Below are positions 1 to 10,968 of a stretch of DNA of 64,000 bases, piece by piece. Under the pieces are notes generated by a model, which was not told the DNA's origin, made no database searches, and was given only the letters and a program-made list of their open reading frames with translations. The stretch comes from Flectonema sp. DT1601 (lineage: Eukaryota; Euglenozoa; Diplonemea; Diplonemida; Diplonemidae), in the NCBI GenBank assembly GCA_964019425.1, contig OZ025804.1, positions 930,001 to 994,000 on the forward strand. Reading direction: 5' to 3'. Both the position numbers and the translations under genes were made by a program. Each line of letters begins with the position of its first letter. The first letter of the stretch is position 1.

Positions 1-37
1 CACACACATGTAACGGCCTCCACCGGCGTGCCAACCC

Positions 38-2005
38 TCACAGCAGCTTAGTCGCCTTCCAAGCCCCCATGGCCAGGGAAGAGGTTGCCATGGTTTCGAA
101 CATGTGGGCTTCCGAAACGTCACAGGCATATCCACTCCCTGAAGCATGGCAACTCCCATCCGTTTGGGCAAGTTTGTTTTGACCAGCCCTGCCCCTGGAA
201 CGGCCTCCTGTCCCGTGGTTGCTTCGAGGCTCGTTGTCCCTCCCCAACCCCGTCCATGACCAACCTGGTCGGGCATTGCCAGCTGACTGTAGCCCCGGCC
301 CCGGCCGTTTTTTTTCACTGCCGACGCAGCCACCACCTTGCCTCCCATGAACGGCACTTCCGGTTTGTGTGCTTCTCCGCTGCCTTCCTTGCCTCGGGTG
401 TGGGAGACCTCCAAGAGCTTGCTTTCGTAGCCTCGCTGTTCTCGTGGCACCGATAATACCTAAGCATCTTGAGTATCTCGAGGGAACCCCGGTCCACTTG
501 TCACCGCGAGCACCGCCAGCCTCCTCGCATTCTCCCGTCCACTTCCCGTTTCCGGAGAACCCCCTCGATTGCTCATTGCAACGCCTCATAATCCTGCGCA
601 GCAAATCCAGCCCACATCTGGTGATTTGGTTCCCAGCCGCCTGAGTTGAATTTAGGTTGGGTTCGCACAACATATCAAAAAAAGAAAATGAATGGGAGGG
701 GACAGCAGGAAAGAAAAAGAAGGGAAAAAAACCGAATGGAAAATAATATCTAAATAAAAGTCTGTATAAGGAGAATTTTTATCTTTGCTGCCTGCTTGCA
801 TCTAACTGTTAGAATAGCCACGCTCTCGGATGACTAATTTTAATTAAGTGATTGCTCAACAAGCCCTCTTCTGTTTGGATTGTTTTTCAACAAGAAATTT
901 CCAAGAAAATCAACTGGGTTTTCAGGCCTCTCTTGTTAAGGCTGCAAGTCCTTGTAATACCAGAAATTGTTGGCTGGTTCCTTCTTCTTCTTGGCACCCA
1001 ACATCACCGACAAATTCGACAGTATGTCAGTCAATTCCCCTACCCCGTTGCCCGCAAAGGTAGGCGGCGACGCCGATGTTTGTAATTGCTGTTGCTGTTG
1101 CTGTTGTTGCTGTTGCTGTTGTTGCTGTTGCTGTTGCAGTAGCTGATGTTGCTGCTGTTGCATTTGTTGCTGTTGCTGTTGCTGTTGTTGCTGATCTTGT
1201 TGTTGTTGCAGATGTTGTTGCTGTTGCCGTCTCAAATCCGCAAGCTCTTCGCTTGCAGTTGTTGCTGTTGCATTTGGGCTTTCATTAAGTCTCGAAGCTC
1301 CGCCATACCAGACAATTCTTGTCCCTGTCGTTGCTGTTGCCCCAACTGTTCCTTTACAACTCCTTCCGGGTCTGTGTACTCCGCATTGTTCCGCCCGTTG
1401 CGACGCGATTTGTGCCCGGAGGTCCGCAACTTCCTTGTTGGTGTTGGTGTTGCACCTGCTGGCGTTGCTCCTGCACCTTCTGTTGTTGTTGCTGTTCTTG
1501 CAGCTTTTCTTGTTGTGTCCGTACCTCCGCTTCCACTGCGCCTTGGCGTTGTGCTACTTGCCCCAGTGCCTGCCCCGTCACAGCCTGCACCCCGGCTAAC
1601 CGTTGGTCCGTCCCAAACAGACCACCCATCCCCTGCTCTGTGTTCTCGTGCCTCGCCGCCAACCCACGCAGCCGAGGAGGCCAGCACTTCGCTGGCCTCC
1701 TCGGTACTAACATAGTCCGTCATGACTACGTCAACTGCGGCGGCGGGTGGGAAAACTGCCCCTTCTCGCACTACCAACTGACCGCGCGAATCAGACATCC
1801 CCACTAGGTATCCACAAAATACCTCTGGCTTTTTCTCGGCCACCGTCAAGAGCACAAACACCCCACGTGCCGATGCCCTGCTCACTACCTCCTTCGTCTT
1901 CAAAAGACGTGCCAACAGCACGTCGTTCATCCACCTCTCGGCGGAGTCGTCGCTACCCTCGTCGGTACCCACCAAAACGCCCCTTCGGCGGTTGCCATCC
2001 CACAC
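38..2005 (-). other. Decayed GC-rich, glutamine-rich coding remnant, family unknown
   Basis: This stretch is much richer in G and C than the next 4 kb and stays open over long spans on the minus strand, but no single uninterrupted frame covers it. One part encodes an ordinary-looking segment of about 110 residues. Other parts encode coiled-coil-like Gln/Glu-rich sequence, a long glutamine tract from CAG/CAA repeats (about 1080-1230) and a short tail. The low-coordinate third gives Gly/Arg-rich translations. I recognise no catalytic motif. A retroelement capsid-type gene or a decayed host gene with polyQ are both possible; it looks broken and old. It runs towards the left edge, so the rest may lie outside the window. 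Confidence 0.35.
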
Positions 2006-2049
2006 GCCCGCAAACCCGCACCTTCCGTGTTCTTAAATCTACATTTCCC

Positions 2050-5000
2050 TTTTTAGGGTAACCCGGTCTGCTGCCACAAGCTGCCCAGACTTGTCGGCAT
2101 GCTGAACTCGTATGACATTTCAAAACTTTAACGTAAAAGTCTGAAAAACCCTGTGATAAAGCTAAAAGAATGATATTGTAGGAAAAATAAATCTTAAAAG
2201 TAATCTGATTTCTTTTCTGGACTTGAAAAGCCTAAGAAAGCCGTTTTAACAGGAACAGCTTGAATGCACTCTCCCTCCTTTTCGAATAGCTAACTGATCA
2301 ACATTTTCCACAAACACGGAATCACACTCCGATTGTTCGAATAGAAAAGAAATATAAATTCACAATCAGAACACTTGTGAGATCTCAGATTCACAACTCT
2401 GTCGTGTAAAGCAACTAGAGGCACAACAACTATTCATTTATTGATATCTGAGGGAAGACTGTTTGATTAGGTTCATACGAATATAAATCTCTTGTATTGT
2501 ATCAGGGCTCAATAATAAAATTAAAATAACTCATGACAGCGACTAGAATGGTAATACATTTATTGGTATCTGAGGGGGTTTAGAATTTACGATTACTGAG
2601 AACTGAATAAACTTAATTAAGAAACAGCAACAGTTTGTATTCAATTCTTACTACTGTTTTACCTGCAAGATGAGTAACGTTCTTCAGGGAGACGGATGTG
2701 GGGAGCTTCGCAGGAGTGATGGATAAGGAAGAAATTAAAAAGAAAAGGTAGAGAGAATAGAATCGAGGTTTCGCCGCGCTGAGGTTTACGCAGGTTGAAG
2801 ACCAATATGATAGAGAGTTAACTTATAAGTAAAATATAAAAAAACAGATGAAAAGACGTCAGGGAGGGAAATATCAAAAAAAAAGAAAAGAACTCCAACC
2901 AAATAAAGGAATTAAAAGAGGAAGAAGACGACAGATTATTTTGAACAAAAAGTACCACAAGAACCCTCGCTGGGGCAGTCTTATGAACAACAACAAAAAG
3001 AAAATAGAAAGCTCTGGAAGAAAAATCAACCAGTTTACGAGAGCTTCACAGAGAGCCATGAAGCCTGAGAAACAAAAAGAACGAAAGAAAGAACGACGAA
3101 GCTCTCCAACGAGAACCCTGCAGCAGTCTAAGAAGTTAAGGAACGAAAGAATTGAAAAAGGAAAAGGAAAAAGAATTGTTATGTGTTTGGAGTTCAAAAA
3201 GAACAAAACCAACCGACAGCAGTGACTGTGATGTGTTGTCACAATAGGGACGCCGCTGATTTCGTGAATATTTCAGAATACAAATATCACCAAAAACAGT
3301 TAATCCGCTCCGAGCCGTTGCTTTTGTAATAAAAAAATAAAATTTCGTTTGTTTGTCTTAACAACTCTTTTTTTTGTAAAAAACTATAGGAATACAAAAA
3401 GAACAACAAAGAATAAAAATAAAAGGATTATGCATCCGTTAACAAAAATAACGGATATTTCAATCGCAAAGGTAGCCCCCCCGATGAGGAGGTTAAGAAA
3501 GAGAGGTACACCTTCTTACCTTCACGGTGAAAAGAGACTTTTTATCCAGGTAGTCAATAATAAAAGCAACAACAGCTCTTGAGAAAAGGTGGGCGAGGGA
3601 AGGTCTCGCACTCACCGATTCAGAGAGGCTTTAACACAGTCTGGTCAACAGTACAACGACTAGGATTACATTTATATTAAGTAGTTCACAGGGTACCTAA
3701 TCTGTAAATGAGTTTTGGAAAAATAAACCATAAAGCAAAGCAACAGTTATCGCCTGCCACAATTCTCTTTGACTCGTAAAACTGGTCTCTGAGAAGGGAA
3801 ACAACACCGAAAGGGTAACTACATTGTGCAATAGTTTTTTTTTTTAATTTTAAATCAATATTTTGCTCTTAGTGGTTCGATAAATAAAAAAGAATAAAGA
3901 TGCGAATTGCATGGCCTTCATTTTATTTACTGAGAAGGTAGGAAAGAAGTGCTCTCCAATCCCCCCGAGAATGAAGCAGCGTGAAGATAGCGATTATCAT
4001 CTCGAAAAGAATTAAAATCGCATGTGCGCACAGTCTTGCATTCCGCAGGGGGCTCACAACGGCTGTCGTCAGCCGCATGATGGGAGATTTCAGGACGTCA
4101 TTTAGAAAGGAATAAACGACATTTTCTTTTCTAAAAATTTAATATAAAAAGAAATGTAAAATGAAAGGCTTTCCAACATTAAGGCTACCAGACTAGATAT
4201 TCACTTTACCTTGCACAAGAGAAACGCTTCCCCTAATCCAACTCTTAGATGTGATGCTACAGAAAAGATTCGGACACTAACCGAAATAGCAGTGGTGCCT
4301 CGGAGTCTGTACAACGACCATATTGACATATTATGAGGGTACACAAGGTAACCGAATTAAAGAAAAAGGGGGAAGACTATCCTCACCGTTCAAAACAGAA
4401 AACTAACTGAGAGAACGAGAGAGAGAATCCTCCGCATGTCATTGTGTGATCTACTGCAGGTTGTACGCAAGCAGCAAAAGAAATTTATAATAAAAAAAAG
4501 GATAAAAAGAACAAAATAGTTAAAAGCAGAAGTGGAATTGGAATTCTCACTTAAAACAGACTACCTTTTTCAACCCTCAATGTATAAAGCATTAAGTGCG
4601 TTGGCAAAGTTTTTTTTTTTGATCAACGAAAAAGAGGAAAAGAACAGAAAAAGTAAGAGCGCAAGAACCCAAACAGCTTAAATAAACAAGAAAGATAGAC
4701 ACTGCGTGAGTAGAGGAAAGATTCCCATTTTTTTTTTTTTTTTTTTTTAATTGTATTCGTCAGAACACCATGGCAACCCTTTTGGGAATGTAGAGCTAGT
4801 TGTCATACGCGTGTCGAAACAACTAATTAGAATCGAAAGTTTTTTTTTTAAAAAAAAAAGTTAACCCGCTTTCTGAAAACAGATCAGCGACTAACAAACA
4901 TACTATTATAAAGAAGGCATATATTCTTAAGATTTTTCTTTGAAGAGGATTCCCTCCACCATTTAAGATGGAGAAAGCTCGAACCACATCTAAAAAATTT

Positions 5001-6390
5001 ACCCTGCCAGTCCCAGAGACCTCGGCTGAGTAATCTAAGATTTGGAAGTTAATTTAATTGATTAGCGATAGTTCCCCAGACTCTTTATTGGTCTCGTTGT
5101 TGTTATTGTAACGTTTTATTTCCCTTTTTTTTATTATTTTATTTTATGTAGAAAACTCATCGGTAACCTGTTTAGCCACCTGAGAGTTACCAAATAGTTT
5201 TTAAACGATTAGAAAGAAAATGAAAAAAAAAAAAAAAAAAATTAGTAAGTTTTTTTGATATCCTTTAGAAAGGCAGACCTCATCTTTTACTCACCAACAA
5301 AATAGATGAGCGAGGATATAGTGATGTGGCGCTGAACTTAAGGGAAGATTCTACTTATTTACGAAGCCTAGAAAAGCCAAAAAAATCAGGAAAAGCTATT
5401 GTCACTCACAGACGATAAGAGACTTAAAACAACCTGAAAACAGATGACTACCTAGTTGCGGGAGTAAAACAATCCAATGCAGATACACAAGTCTCGAGTG
5501 TATCGAGTATTTCCGTGCGAGAATTTTTTTTTTTGTTTCACGGTGAAGGTTTAAAAAAGAATCGGCAAACTTCACTTTTTACTTACTCACTCACACTTTT
5601 ATTTTGTTTGTGCGCAACCGGTAGAAAATCCTAATGAAGGAATAGGTAGTTACGCTGCCACAATTCTCTTTCTACCGAACAATGGGTTTGTAGGTACAAA
5701 AAGAAATGAGAAATCTAAACATCGTCATCAGCGAGTTCAAACAGTTTTCCTGACTCATAGGAAGCATAACAAGAAAAAGTTTTTATCCTGTTAATTTTTT
5801 TTTCAGGAAAAAAACTGAAAAAAAACGAAAAACAGAAGAAGAAAAAAAAACGCAAAAGAGGATGATTCGTCACCACAGACAAGAGTAAAAAAAAAAAAAA
5901 AAAAAAAAATTCAGCAGAAAAAAACTACTGATGAAAACATTGATTCGCTTGGCTGACGAAATATTTAAACCCAGCAGCGAAACCTTACAATAATATCATT
6001 CCATTAAAATGGTATTTTATTTTTGAGAGGATTTCACTCATCGTTTAAGAACAAAACAAATCATCAGCAAGAATAGAATCAAAGATGAAATGATAAGACT
6101 TCATAGAAAGAAAGTAAAACAGTCAGTTTATGTATTTAGAAAGGAAAGATTGGTGTTGAGAATGGAAAAAGGATAGTTAGTATATTGTCTCATAACTTTA
6201 CAAAGGCAGCAAAGAAAATCAACTCACTCAAAAGGCCGCATTAATATTAGTAGCCTCCAGGTATTTTAATTTTTTTTTTTTTCTTTAACACACAAACTCA
6301 GGAACCTTCTTCTATCCTTTAACAGGCGACACATTGACGTAAATAGTACAAAACAATTCAATTACCTAGTTTGTGAAGTGGAGGCTGAGC
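2050..6390. other. AT-rich intergenic stretch, no gene seen
   Basis: No convincing coding region on either strand. The longest plus-strand frame here (2848-3225) is almost only Lys, Arg, Asn and Gln from A-rich DNA. The stretch holds poly(A) and poly(T) runs of 10-24 bases, a partial duplication (similar text near 2430-2470 and 2540-2580), a small hairpin at 4060-4075, a fragment of repeat A near 3745-3790 and a fuller copy of repeat A at 5552-5700. Confidence 0.6.
5552..5700 (+). repeat. Dispersed repeat A, copy at 5.6 kb
   Basis: The copy begins with an A-run followed by ATCGGCAAACTTCAC, contains TTTGTTTGTGCGCAACCGG and the block GCCACAATTCTCTTTC, and ends near CAATGGGTTTGTAG. The same ordered blocks recur at 17703-17822, 16735-16856 (minus), 40290-40466 and 50556-50723, with fragments near 3745-3790 and 40985-41050. 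No terminal inverted repeat is visible. The copies at 40.3 and 50.6 kb end in poly(A), which points to a retroposed, SINE-like origin. Confidence 0.6.
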
Positions 6391-6392
6391 TG

Positions 6393-9300
6393 TCAACGTA
6401 AGAAGTCAGGTCGATGGAGTCTATGAGCTGATGCCGGAGGAGGTGAGCGAGTTACTTGCGGAGGAGATAAAAGCGGAGTTGGCAGTAACCTACTACGTGG
6501 TGTTGCATGAAAATGTGAAGTGTTCGGCGTCACGTAATCACAAGGCTGAAGTAGACCTTCAGATGGCCTACTAACCAACTCACCAACACTTGTGAATATA
6601 GTTCCCACACATGTTACTTCAAACACTGGAATACCAGGAAGAGTACCTTCAGGATAAAGTGTTCTAAAAGTTGATAAAGTACTTTCTAACCACTTTGTAA
6701 AAGGTGATGCCTCATCACAATTAACAGTATTGGTGTAGCTACTCAAAGTCAACAACGCTTCTTCAAAACTGTTGGAATTTAGAAGAACGTGCATAGCTTT
6801 TTCAGGACCAGGTTCCGGTTGTAGTTCACGATCTTCTAACTCGTACATCCATTCCTTTGAGTTTAGTCTTACGAGAGCCTCACCTAACAGGGCTGCTACT
6901 TCTGTAGGTTTTCCTCCAAAGACAGATGCGACACTAAAGAATCTCGCAAATTTAAAAGTGTGTCCCCAAAGATCTAAACATCTTCCATACGGCAACAGGC
7001 ATCTAGCCTTTGCCGCTTGAGCGACCCTGCAAAGGTTGTCAGCTTCCTCGATGATACCTCCCATGATGTGAAAAGTTCTGATCTTGTCGTTTCCGAGTGA
7101 TCCACAATGTGCCAGCCCACTGTTAACACCGCAGTTGGCGTACGTGCATTTCTGTGTGATAATTATCGCGACTTGGCAGATTTTCTTAAAATCTGGATGA
7201 CGGCGTTGTTCAGTCATCGATCCCCAAGAACCAATAATTGCGTCCTCTGTAATTCTGTGAACTGTTCCGTGCATCAGTTCTATTTCATGAAGACAAACAC
7301 TTAAGAAGTCAGTTTGCATTTTTTCAGGTTCCTTTTCTGGAGGGCTTCTCGTTTCAGATTGATGTGCGAAAATTCTTCTGATCACTAAAACCGATACGCA
7401 TCGTACAGCGTGGTCTAGCTTTTTTCCAAGACCACTAGCAGCACGGGATGTGATGTCTGTAGAACCTGTTTTACTTGGTTGACGATCCTTGTTGTGATCT
7501 ACAGTCGTGAACTCTGTTGTATTTATTTGATTGGTGTCAATAGTGGCGGTTGCTTCATCGCTGTCGTCTTCACTTTCATTTCTGACAGCCTTTACGACTG
7601 ATTGTGGAATGTACTTTACGAACTCTTTCATCATAATAGTAATGTCTTTTATAGCCAATTGGATTCTATCTGGATTCTCAATCGTAAACACTTTCTCTAA
7701 TGAATTGAAGTCCAAAACAGCAACTGCTTCAGCCATTTCTGCTGCTAGAACTTGTGCTCCAAAAGCGCTTTCATAACGAAGTCTTTGATGTCTCCATTTC
7801 CAAGCAAAACCACCAAACAAACCCGCAGCTACAACAACTGTAACGCCACCAATCACTCCCACTAATATCCAAACTAGATTATTGCTGGCTGATGATTCTT
7901 GTTTTGGAAATATAAATTGATCATTACACATCAGTTCTGATAGTTTTCCATTTGTTCCATTCTCAGTAATGGGAAACATCAAATGCTTCTTCAGTGAATC
8001 GGTTGTCTTGTCAGGTGTTACTAACCACTGTGCAAGAAATGCATGTGCGTTGCTGCATTCCACTCCAGTGACTCTCTTTTTAACGTAGAAAAAGACTCTG
8101 TATATAAAAGGATAAAGAGAATAGTCATCTTCAGTATTAGGTATTTGAGATAAAACAGTCAAAGAAGGAACATAAGGAACACTATTGACTACCGGATACA
8201 TAAGTTGTAGATTCCATTGTGTCGCTAGAGTGTAGTCGACTACTGCTATGCTTCCGATGGTGTCTTTGACGTGTTGAAGGACGTCAGCGTTTGAATCGAA
8301 GACAACATCAGGTGAATTGGAAGAGTTTAACGAAAACTCAAATCGCTTGCTGAGTTGCCCGACTAGTCGTTTGTACAACACGAGACTCTTGTGAGCGATT
8401 ATCTGAATTGGAATATTTTGTTTTGGGACGTATGTTGACCTAGCTGAGAGTCGAGAATCGTTCCAGTACTTAAGTTTACCCGCAAATATATCAGAAATCA
8501 CCTCCACATCCAACTCCATTGAAGGAACTGGTATCCCAAAATTACATGCAATAGTCAACATCCCAGCAGCAAATCTAATTTTAATATATTCGTTTTCAAC
8601 GTCTTCAGGTAGAGAATCACTCTCCGACCTGAGCATTACATTCGCTTCCTCTGCAGCTGAAACTTGAACATAGTCTCTTATGTTTTCTTGATAGTATTTG
8701 TATCCCAATTCGTTAGCGATTCCTTTAAACTCCTGTTGATCTCCCGTATAAAGGGGTATTGGAGTACTTAGTCTTTGGGTTCCACAATTAATTGAAAGCT
8801 TGTCAAGGACTTCGTTAATAATTTTATTGTCAAGTGGTACAAGGTTATTAGCATTTATAATAGCACGTGAAACAGAAGACGTCAGCATCCAAACGATAAA
8901 CGAAACTATTTCACAAGTTTCGTTCCCAGGTGTAGTAAAAAATGCTAAATAAGAAATTCCCGCAATGGGATACCCGACCTCATCTACTAAATCACCAGTA
9001 AGTCTATTCGGTTCTAACGACAGTCCTGTTGTCGCTGTCTCACCATCACTCCATCCAGGGATTGTCAATGCCTCAGCTCTGTTTGCAACTGTCGCAAATG
9101 GCAGCCCTTCTTGTAAAACACCTGATATACCACTGTATCCTATACTAAATGGTGTTTCTGAAACATATTTAAGAACCCCACTACTTTTTGATCTCCTTTC
9201 TATTGTTGCTTTGTGTGGCCACGTGTTTGTAACTTGACCTTTCCAATAACCAAAACTCGCAAGAGCTTTAACCATAATTTCGGTTGTCCCACTGCTGTCA

Positions 9301-9755
9301 TCTCTGACTACAACTCGAATAGGTTCATCGGGAAGGTATTTCGAAGGATTGATGCGAGATATTTGAGGGTCTGACCACCTAGTAATATTTCCGATGAATA
9401 TTTTACCGACAGTCTCTCTGTCTAATATAAGTGATTTGTAGTCTCCGATATTAAATGTAATCGCAATTGGTGCTGCTACAACTGGAATCATCTGCAAGTC
9501 AGGTTTCTGAAGGTAAGATTCGTCATCGAATAGTGAATCAGTTCCTGCCATGGTTGCTGCACCAGATAATAATTTTCTCTTTCCACTTCCACTTCCGACA
9601 CAATCGTATGTTATCTTGCTTGGTTCTTCTCCAGTGATTTCATTATAGCTTTCTAAACAAGCTTGCATAACGGGACAGAGCAGACTGCTGCCTGCAGCAG
9701 TTAGGCATTCCGATGTTGGAACCATCCCAAGTATAATGATGATGAGTAGCCTCAT
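6393..9755 (-). CDS. Receptor-like protein: two PstS-type binding domains, TM span, degenerate class III cyclase domain
   Basis: This 1120-residue protein starts with a signal peptide (about residues 1-17). A phosphate-binding-protein-like domain follows (about 20-335), recognisable by AAGSSLLCPVM, the GSGSGKRKL substrate loop, a WSDPQI segment and RDDSSGTTE. A second, more diverged copy covers about 345-615 (FAGKLKYWND and an AVVDYTLATQ region). A single membrane span lies at about 624-652. The cytoplasmic part (about 760-960) matches a class III nucleotide cyclase core: HRITEDAIIGSW at the second metal site, then VNSGLAHCGSLGND and a GGIIEEADNLCRV helix. The usual first metal-binding motif and the Asn/Arg pair of the late helix are not evident, so catalysis is doubtful. 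The C-terminus is Pro/Ser-rich. The likely role is a surface sensor for phosphate or another oxyanion signalling through, or in partnership with, a cyclase. The start was chosen for the signal peptide and for the CCCCCCACAG acceptor 23 bases upstream. Confidence 0.8.
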   Translation of the reverse strand: MRLLIIIILGMVPTSECLTAAGSSLLCPVMQACLESYNEITGEEPSKITYDCVGSGSGKRKLLSGAATMAGTDSLFDDESYLQKPDLQMIPVVAAPIAITFNIGDYKSLILDRETVGKIFIGNITRWSDPQISRINPSKYLPDEPIRVVVRDDSSGTTEIMVKALASFGYWKGQVTNTWPHKATIERRSKSSGVLKYVSETPFSIGYSGISGVLQEGLPFATVANRAEALTIPGWSDGETATTGLSLEPNRLTGDLVDEVGYPIAGISYLAFFTTPGNETCEIVSFIVWMLTSSVSRAIINANNLVPLDNKIINEVLDKLSINCGTQRLSTPIPLYTGDQQEFKGIANELGYKYYQENIRDYVQVSAAEEANVMLRSESDSLPEDVENEYIKIRFAAGMLTIACNFGIPVPSMELDVEVISDIFAGKLKYWNDSRLSARSTYVPKQNIPIQIIAHKSLVLYKRLVGQLSKRFEFSLNSSNSPDVVFDSNADVLQHVKDTIGSIAVVDYTLATQWNLQLMYPVVNSVPYVPSLTVLSQIPNTEDDYSLYPFIYRVFFYVKKRVTGVECSNAHAFLAQWLVTPDKTTDSLKKHLMFPITENGTNGKLSELMCNDQFIFPKQESSASNNLVWILVGVIGGVTVVVAAGLFGGFAWKWRHQRLRYESAFGAQVLAAEMAEAVAVLDFNSLEKVFTIENPDRIQLAIKDITIMMKEFVKYIPQSVVKAVRNESEDDSDEATATIDTNQINTTEFTTVDHNKDRQPSKTGSTDITSRAASGLGKKLDHAVRCVSVLVIRRIFAHQSETRSPPEKEPEKMQTDFLSVCLHEIELMHGTVHRITEDAIIGSWGSMTEQRRHPDFKKICQVAIIITQKCTYANCGVNSGLAHCGSLGNDKIRTFHIMGGIIEEADNLCRVAQAAKARCLLPYGRCLDLWGHTFKFARFFSVASVFGGKPTEVAALLGEALVRLNSKEWMYELEDRELQPEPGPEKAMHVLLNSNSFEEALLTLSSYTNTVNCDEASPFTKWLESTLSTFRTLYPEGTLPGIPVFEVTCVGTIFTSVGELVSRPSEGLLQPCDYVTPNTSHFHATPRSRLLPTPLLSPPQVTRSPPPASAHRLHRPDFLR

Positions 9756-9775
9756 CTTTTCTCCGAAGGTGGAGA

Positions 9776-9792
9776 CACCTGTGGGGGGTTAC
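9776..9792 (-). promoter_or_regulatory. Probable splice acceptor before the receptor gene
   Basis: On the minus strand a C-rich tract ends in CAG, with the AG at 9780-9779, and the start codon follows 23 bases later. Similar pyrimidine-AG signals precede most other minus-strand genes here (AG at 17420-17419, 21754-21753, 22469-22468, 30071-30070, 47393-47392, 54088-54087, 57284-57283 and 61538-61537). This is what spliced-leader trans-splicing would need, but first cis introns would look the same. Confidence 0.45.
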
Positions 9793-10060
9793 GTAAATGT
9801 ATTGTATCATAAAATAACATAACGATAATTTAATTCCGAGATACAGTGACTAAAGTAATGTTAGTGTAGGTGTCTGTGGGGGGACTTGGATAAATAAGTT
9901 TCCGTCCACGTAAAATTATGCTCAAATAAACTACCAGAAAGAAATGCTAGCAAATGGGACCACGTGCTGTCAAGTTTTTTTTTGAGTCAAGTATGGGGAT
10001 TAGGGAGAACAGATCGAGCGCTCCGTGCCCTGTAGTCCGTTACAATGAATACGGACCGAA
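9790..10060 (+). repeat. Dispersed repeat C, copy next to the receptor gene
   Basis: Shared text with 39530-39910 and 49797-50170 includes AAATGTATTGTATCATAAA, CAGTGACTAAAG, GTAATGTTAGTGTAGG, GGGACTTGGATAAATAAG and AAATAAACTACCAGA, in the same order. The copy lies right against the 5' end of the receptor gene. No coding potential is visible. The inverted repeats needed to call it a DNA transposon are not obvious. Confidence 0.6.
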
Positions 10061-10079
10061 TGAAGCTCATTCGGTCCGT
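10051..10079. repeat. Perfect 13-bp hairpin
   Basis: ACGGACCGAATGA is followed by a 3-base loop and its exact reverse complement. It lies between repeat C and the 3' side of the LINE insertion. Its role is unknown; it could be a structured RNA end or a recombination relic. Confidence 0.7.
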
Positions 10080-10283
10080 GATTCGTGTTAAGAGGGGTCA
10101 TTCCGCTGCTCTTCTGACGTCCACCACTTTCTCGTGTAAGGAATTTTTTTTTTTTTTTTTTTGAGTGTTTCACTACTGTGTTTCTCCTTCTTTTTGTTAC
10201 TACTATAATTGCTTAGGCGCTGCCCTTACTGGGTGGCCGTTCACTTTTTCGAGACAATGGGGGATGCGACACGGAAACTGATT

Positions 10284-10374
10284 GCGCTGTGAGGCGCGGT
10301 GCGTACAGCGGGGTTCGAACCGAGGCCGATTGGGTGCGGGGGCACCACCCCATCCACTGCACTATGACGCCCCC
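10284..10374 (-). repeat. tRNA-like unit 1
   Basis: On the minus strand this unit has a Pol III A-box match (TAGTGCAGTGG) and, about 45 bases later, a B-box match (GGTTCGAACCC). It does not fold into a normal cloverleaf by eye, so it is a tRNA-like or SINE-head sequence rather than a tRNA gene. It directly follows unit 2 and shares the GCGCCT.ACAGCGCAAT block with it. Confidence 0.5.
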
Positions 10375-10375
10375 T

Positions 10376-10463
10376 AAAATGAGGGGCGGGGCGGGTTTGA
10401 ACCCAGGCCGACCACGTGAAGCTGTATTGCGCTGTTAGGCGCGGCACCACTAGACCACCCACC
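10376..10463 (-). repeat. tRNA-like unit 2
   Basis: Almost identical to the unit at 16175-16258. On the minus strand it carries the A-box-like TGGTCTAGTGG and the B-box-like GGTTCAAACCC. Units 2 and 3 were adjacent before the LINE separated them, as the duplicated target at the two LINE ends shows. Confidence 0.6.
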
Positions 10464-10968
10464 CAAATGAGGGGCGGGGCTTTTTTTTTTTTTTTGGTTA
10501 CACTCGTCTGTGCTACCAAACTCTTTGTTTTTGTTCTTTTCACTTCTATGTTTTGTCTTTCTTTTATACTTTCTTTTGGTTTAAGTCTGACAAATTGGAA
10601 AACACGGGAAACATAGGTAGGCTCCGCCTGAGGACGTAAGAAGAGCGGCAACGGAAAAAAATAAATGGTCACGCGTCCTTGAAATTGGACACATGAAGCT
10701 AATTCGGTTACCATTCCTACCATCGATAAGGAAAACAAAGAATCGAGCATATAACTAGAGCGGTGGTCAAAGACCACTTGAACAGCCCGAAGGCCTGCCC
10801 TCAAGAGAAATTTAAAGGAGAATAGGAGAAGAAGGAGACAGGAGTGTTGGATGAGACACTGCGACAACACCGAAGGTGATGTGCAGTCACCCAACCAGGA
10901 GATGATTGATAATGATGGAAATACTAAAATAATAACAAATTGATATTGGCGACTACATGTCACCTACT

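Noticed and set aside
2848-3225. Plus-strand frame of 125 codons, very rich in Lys and Arg
   Set aside because: Composition follows from A-rich DNA; no domain, no acceptor before it, and opposite strand to all supported host protein genes.
4045-4090. GGCTGTCGTCAGC, as in bacterial or mitochondrial small-subunit rRNA
   Set aside because: Only a 13-base match plus a few scattered bases; the same bases form a simple hairpin (4060-4075), and neighbouring rRNA text is absent.
10376-10463. A functional tRNA gene on the minus strand
   Set aside because: A and B boxes are good, but no acceptor and T stems can form together and there is no clear anticodon arm.
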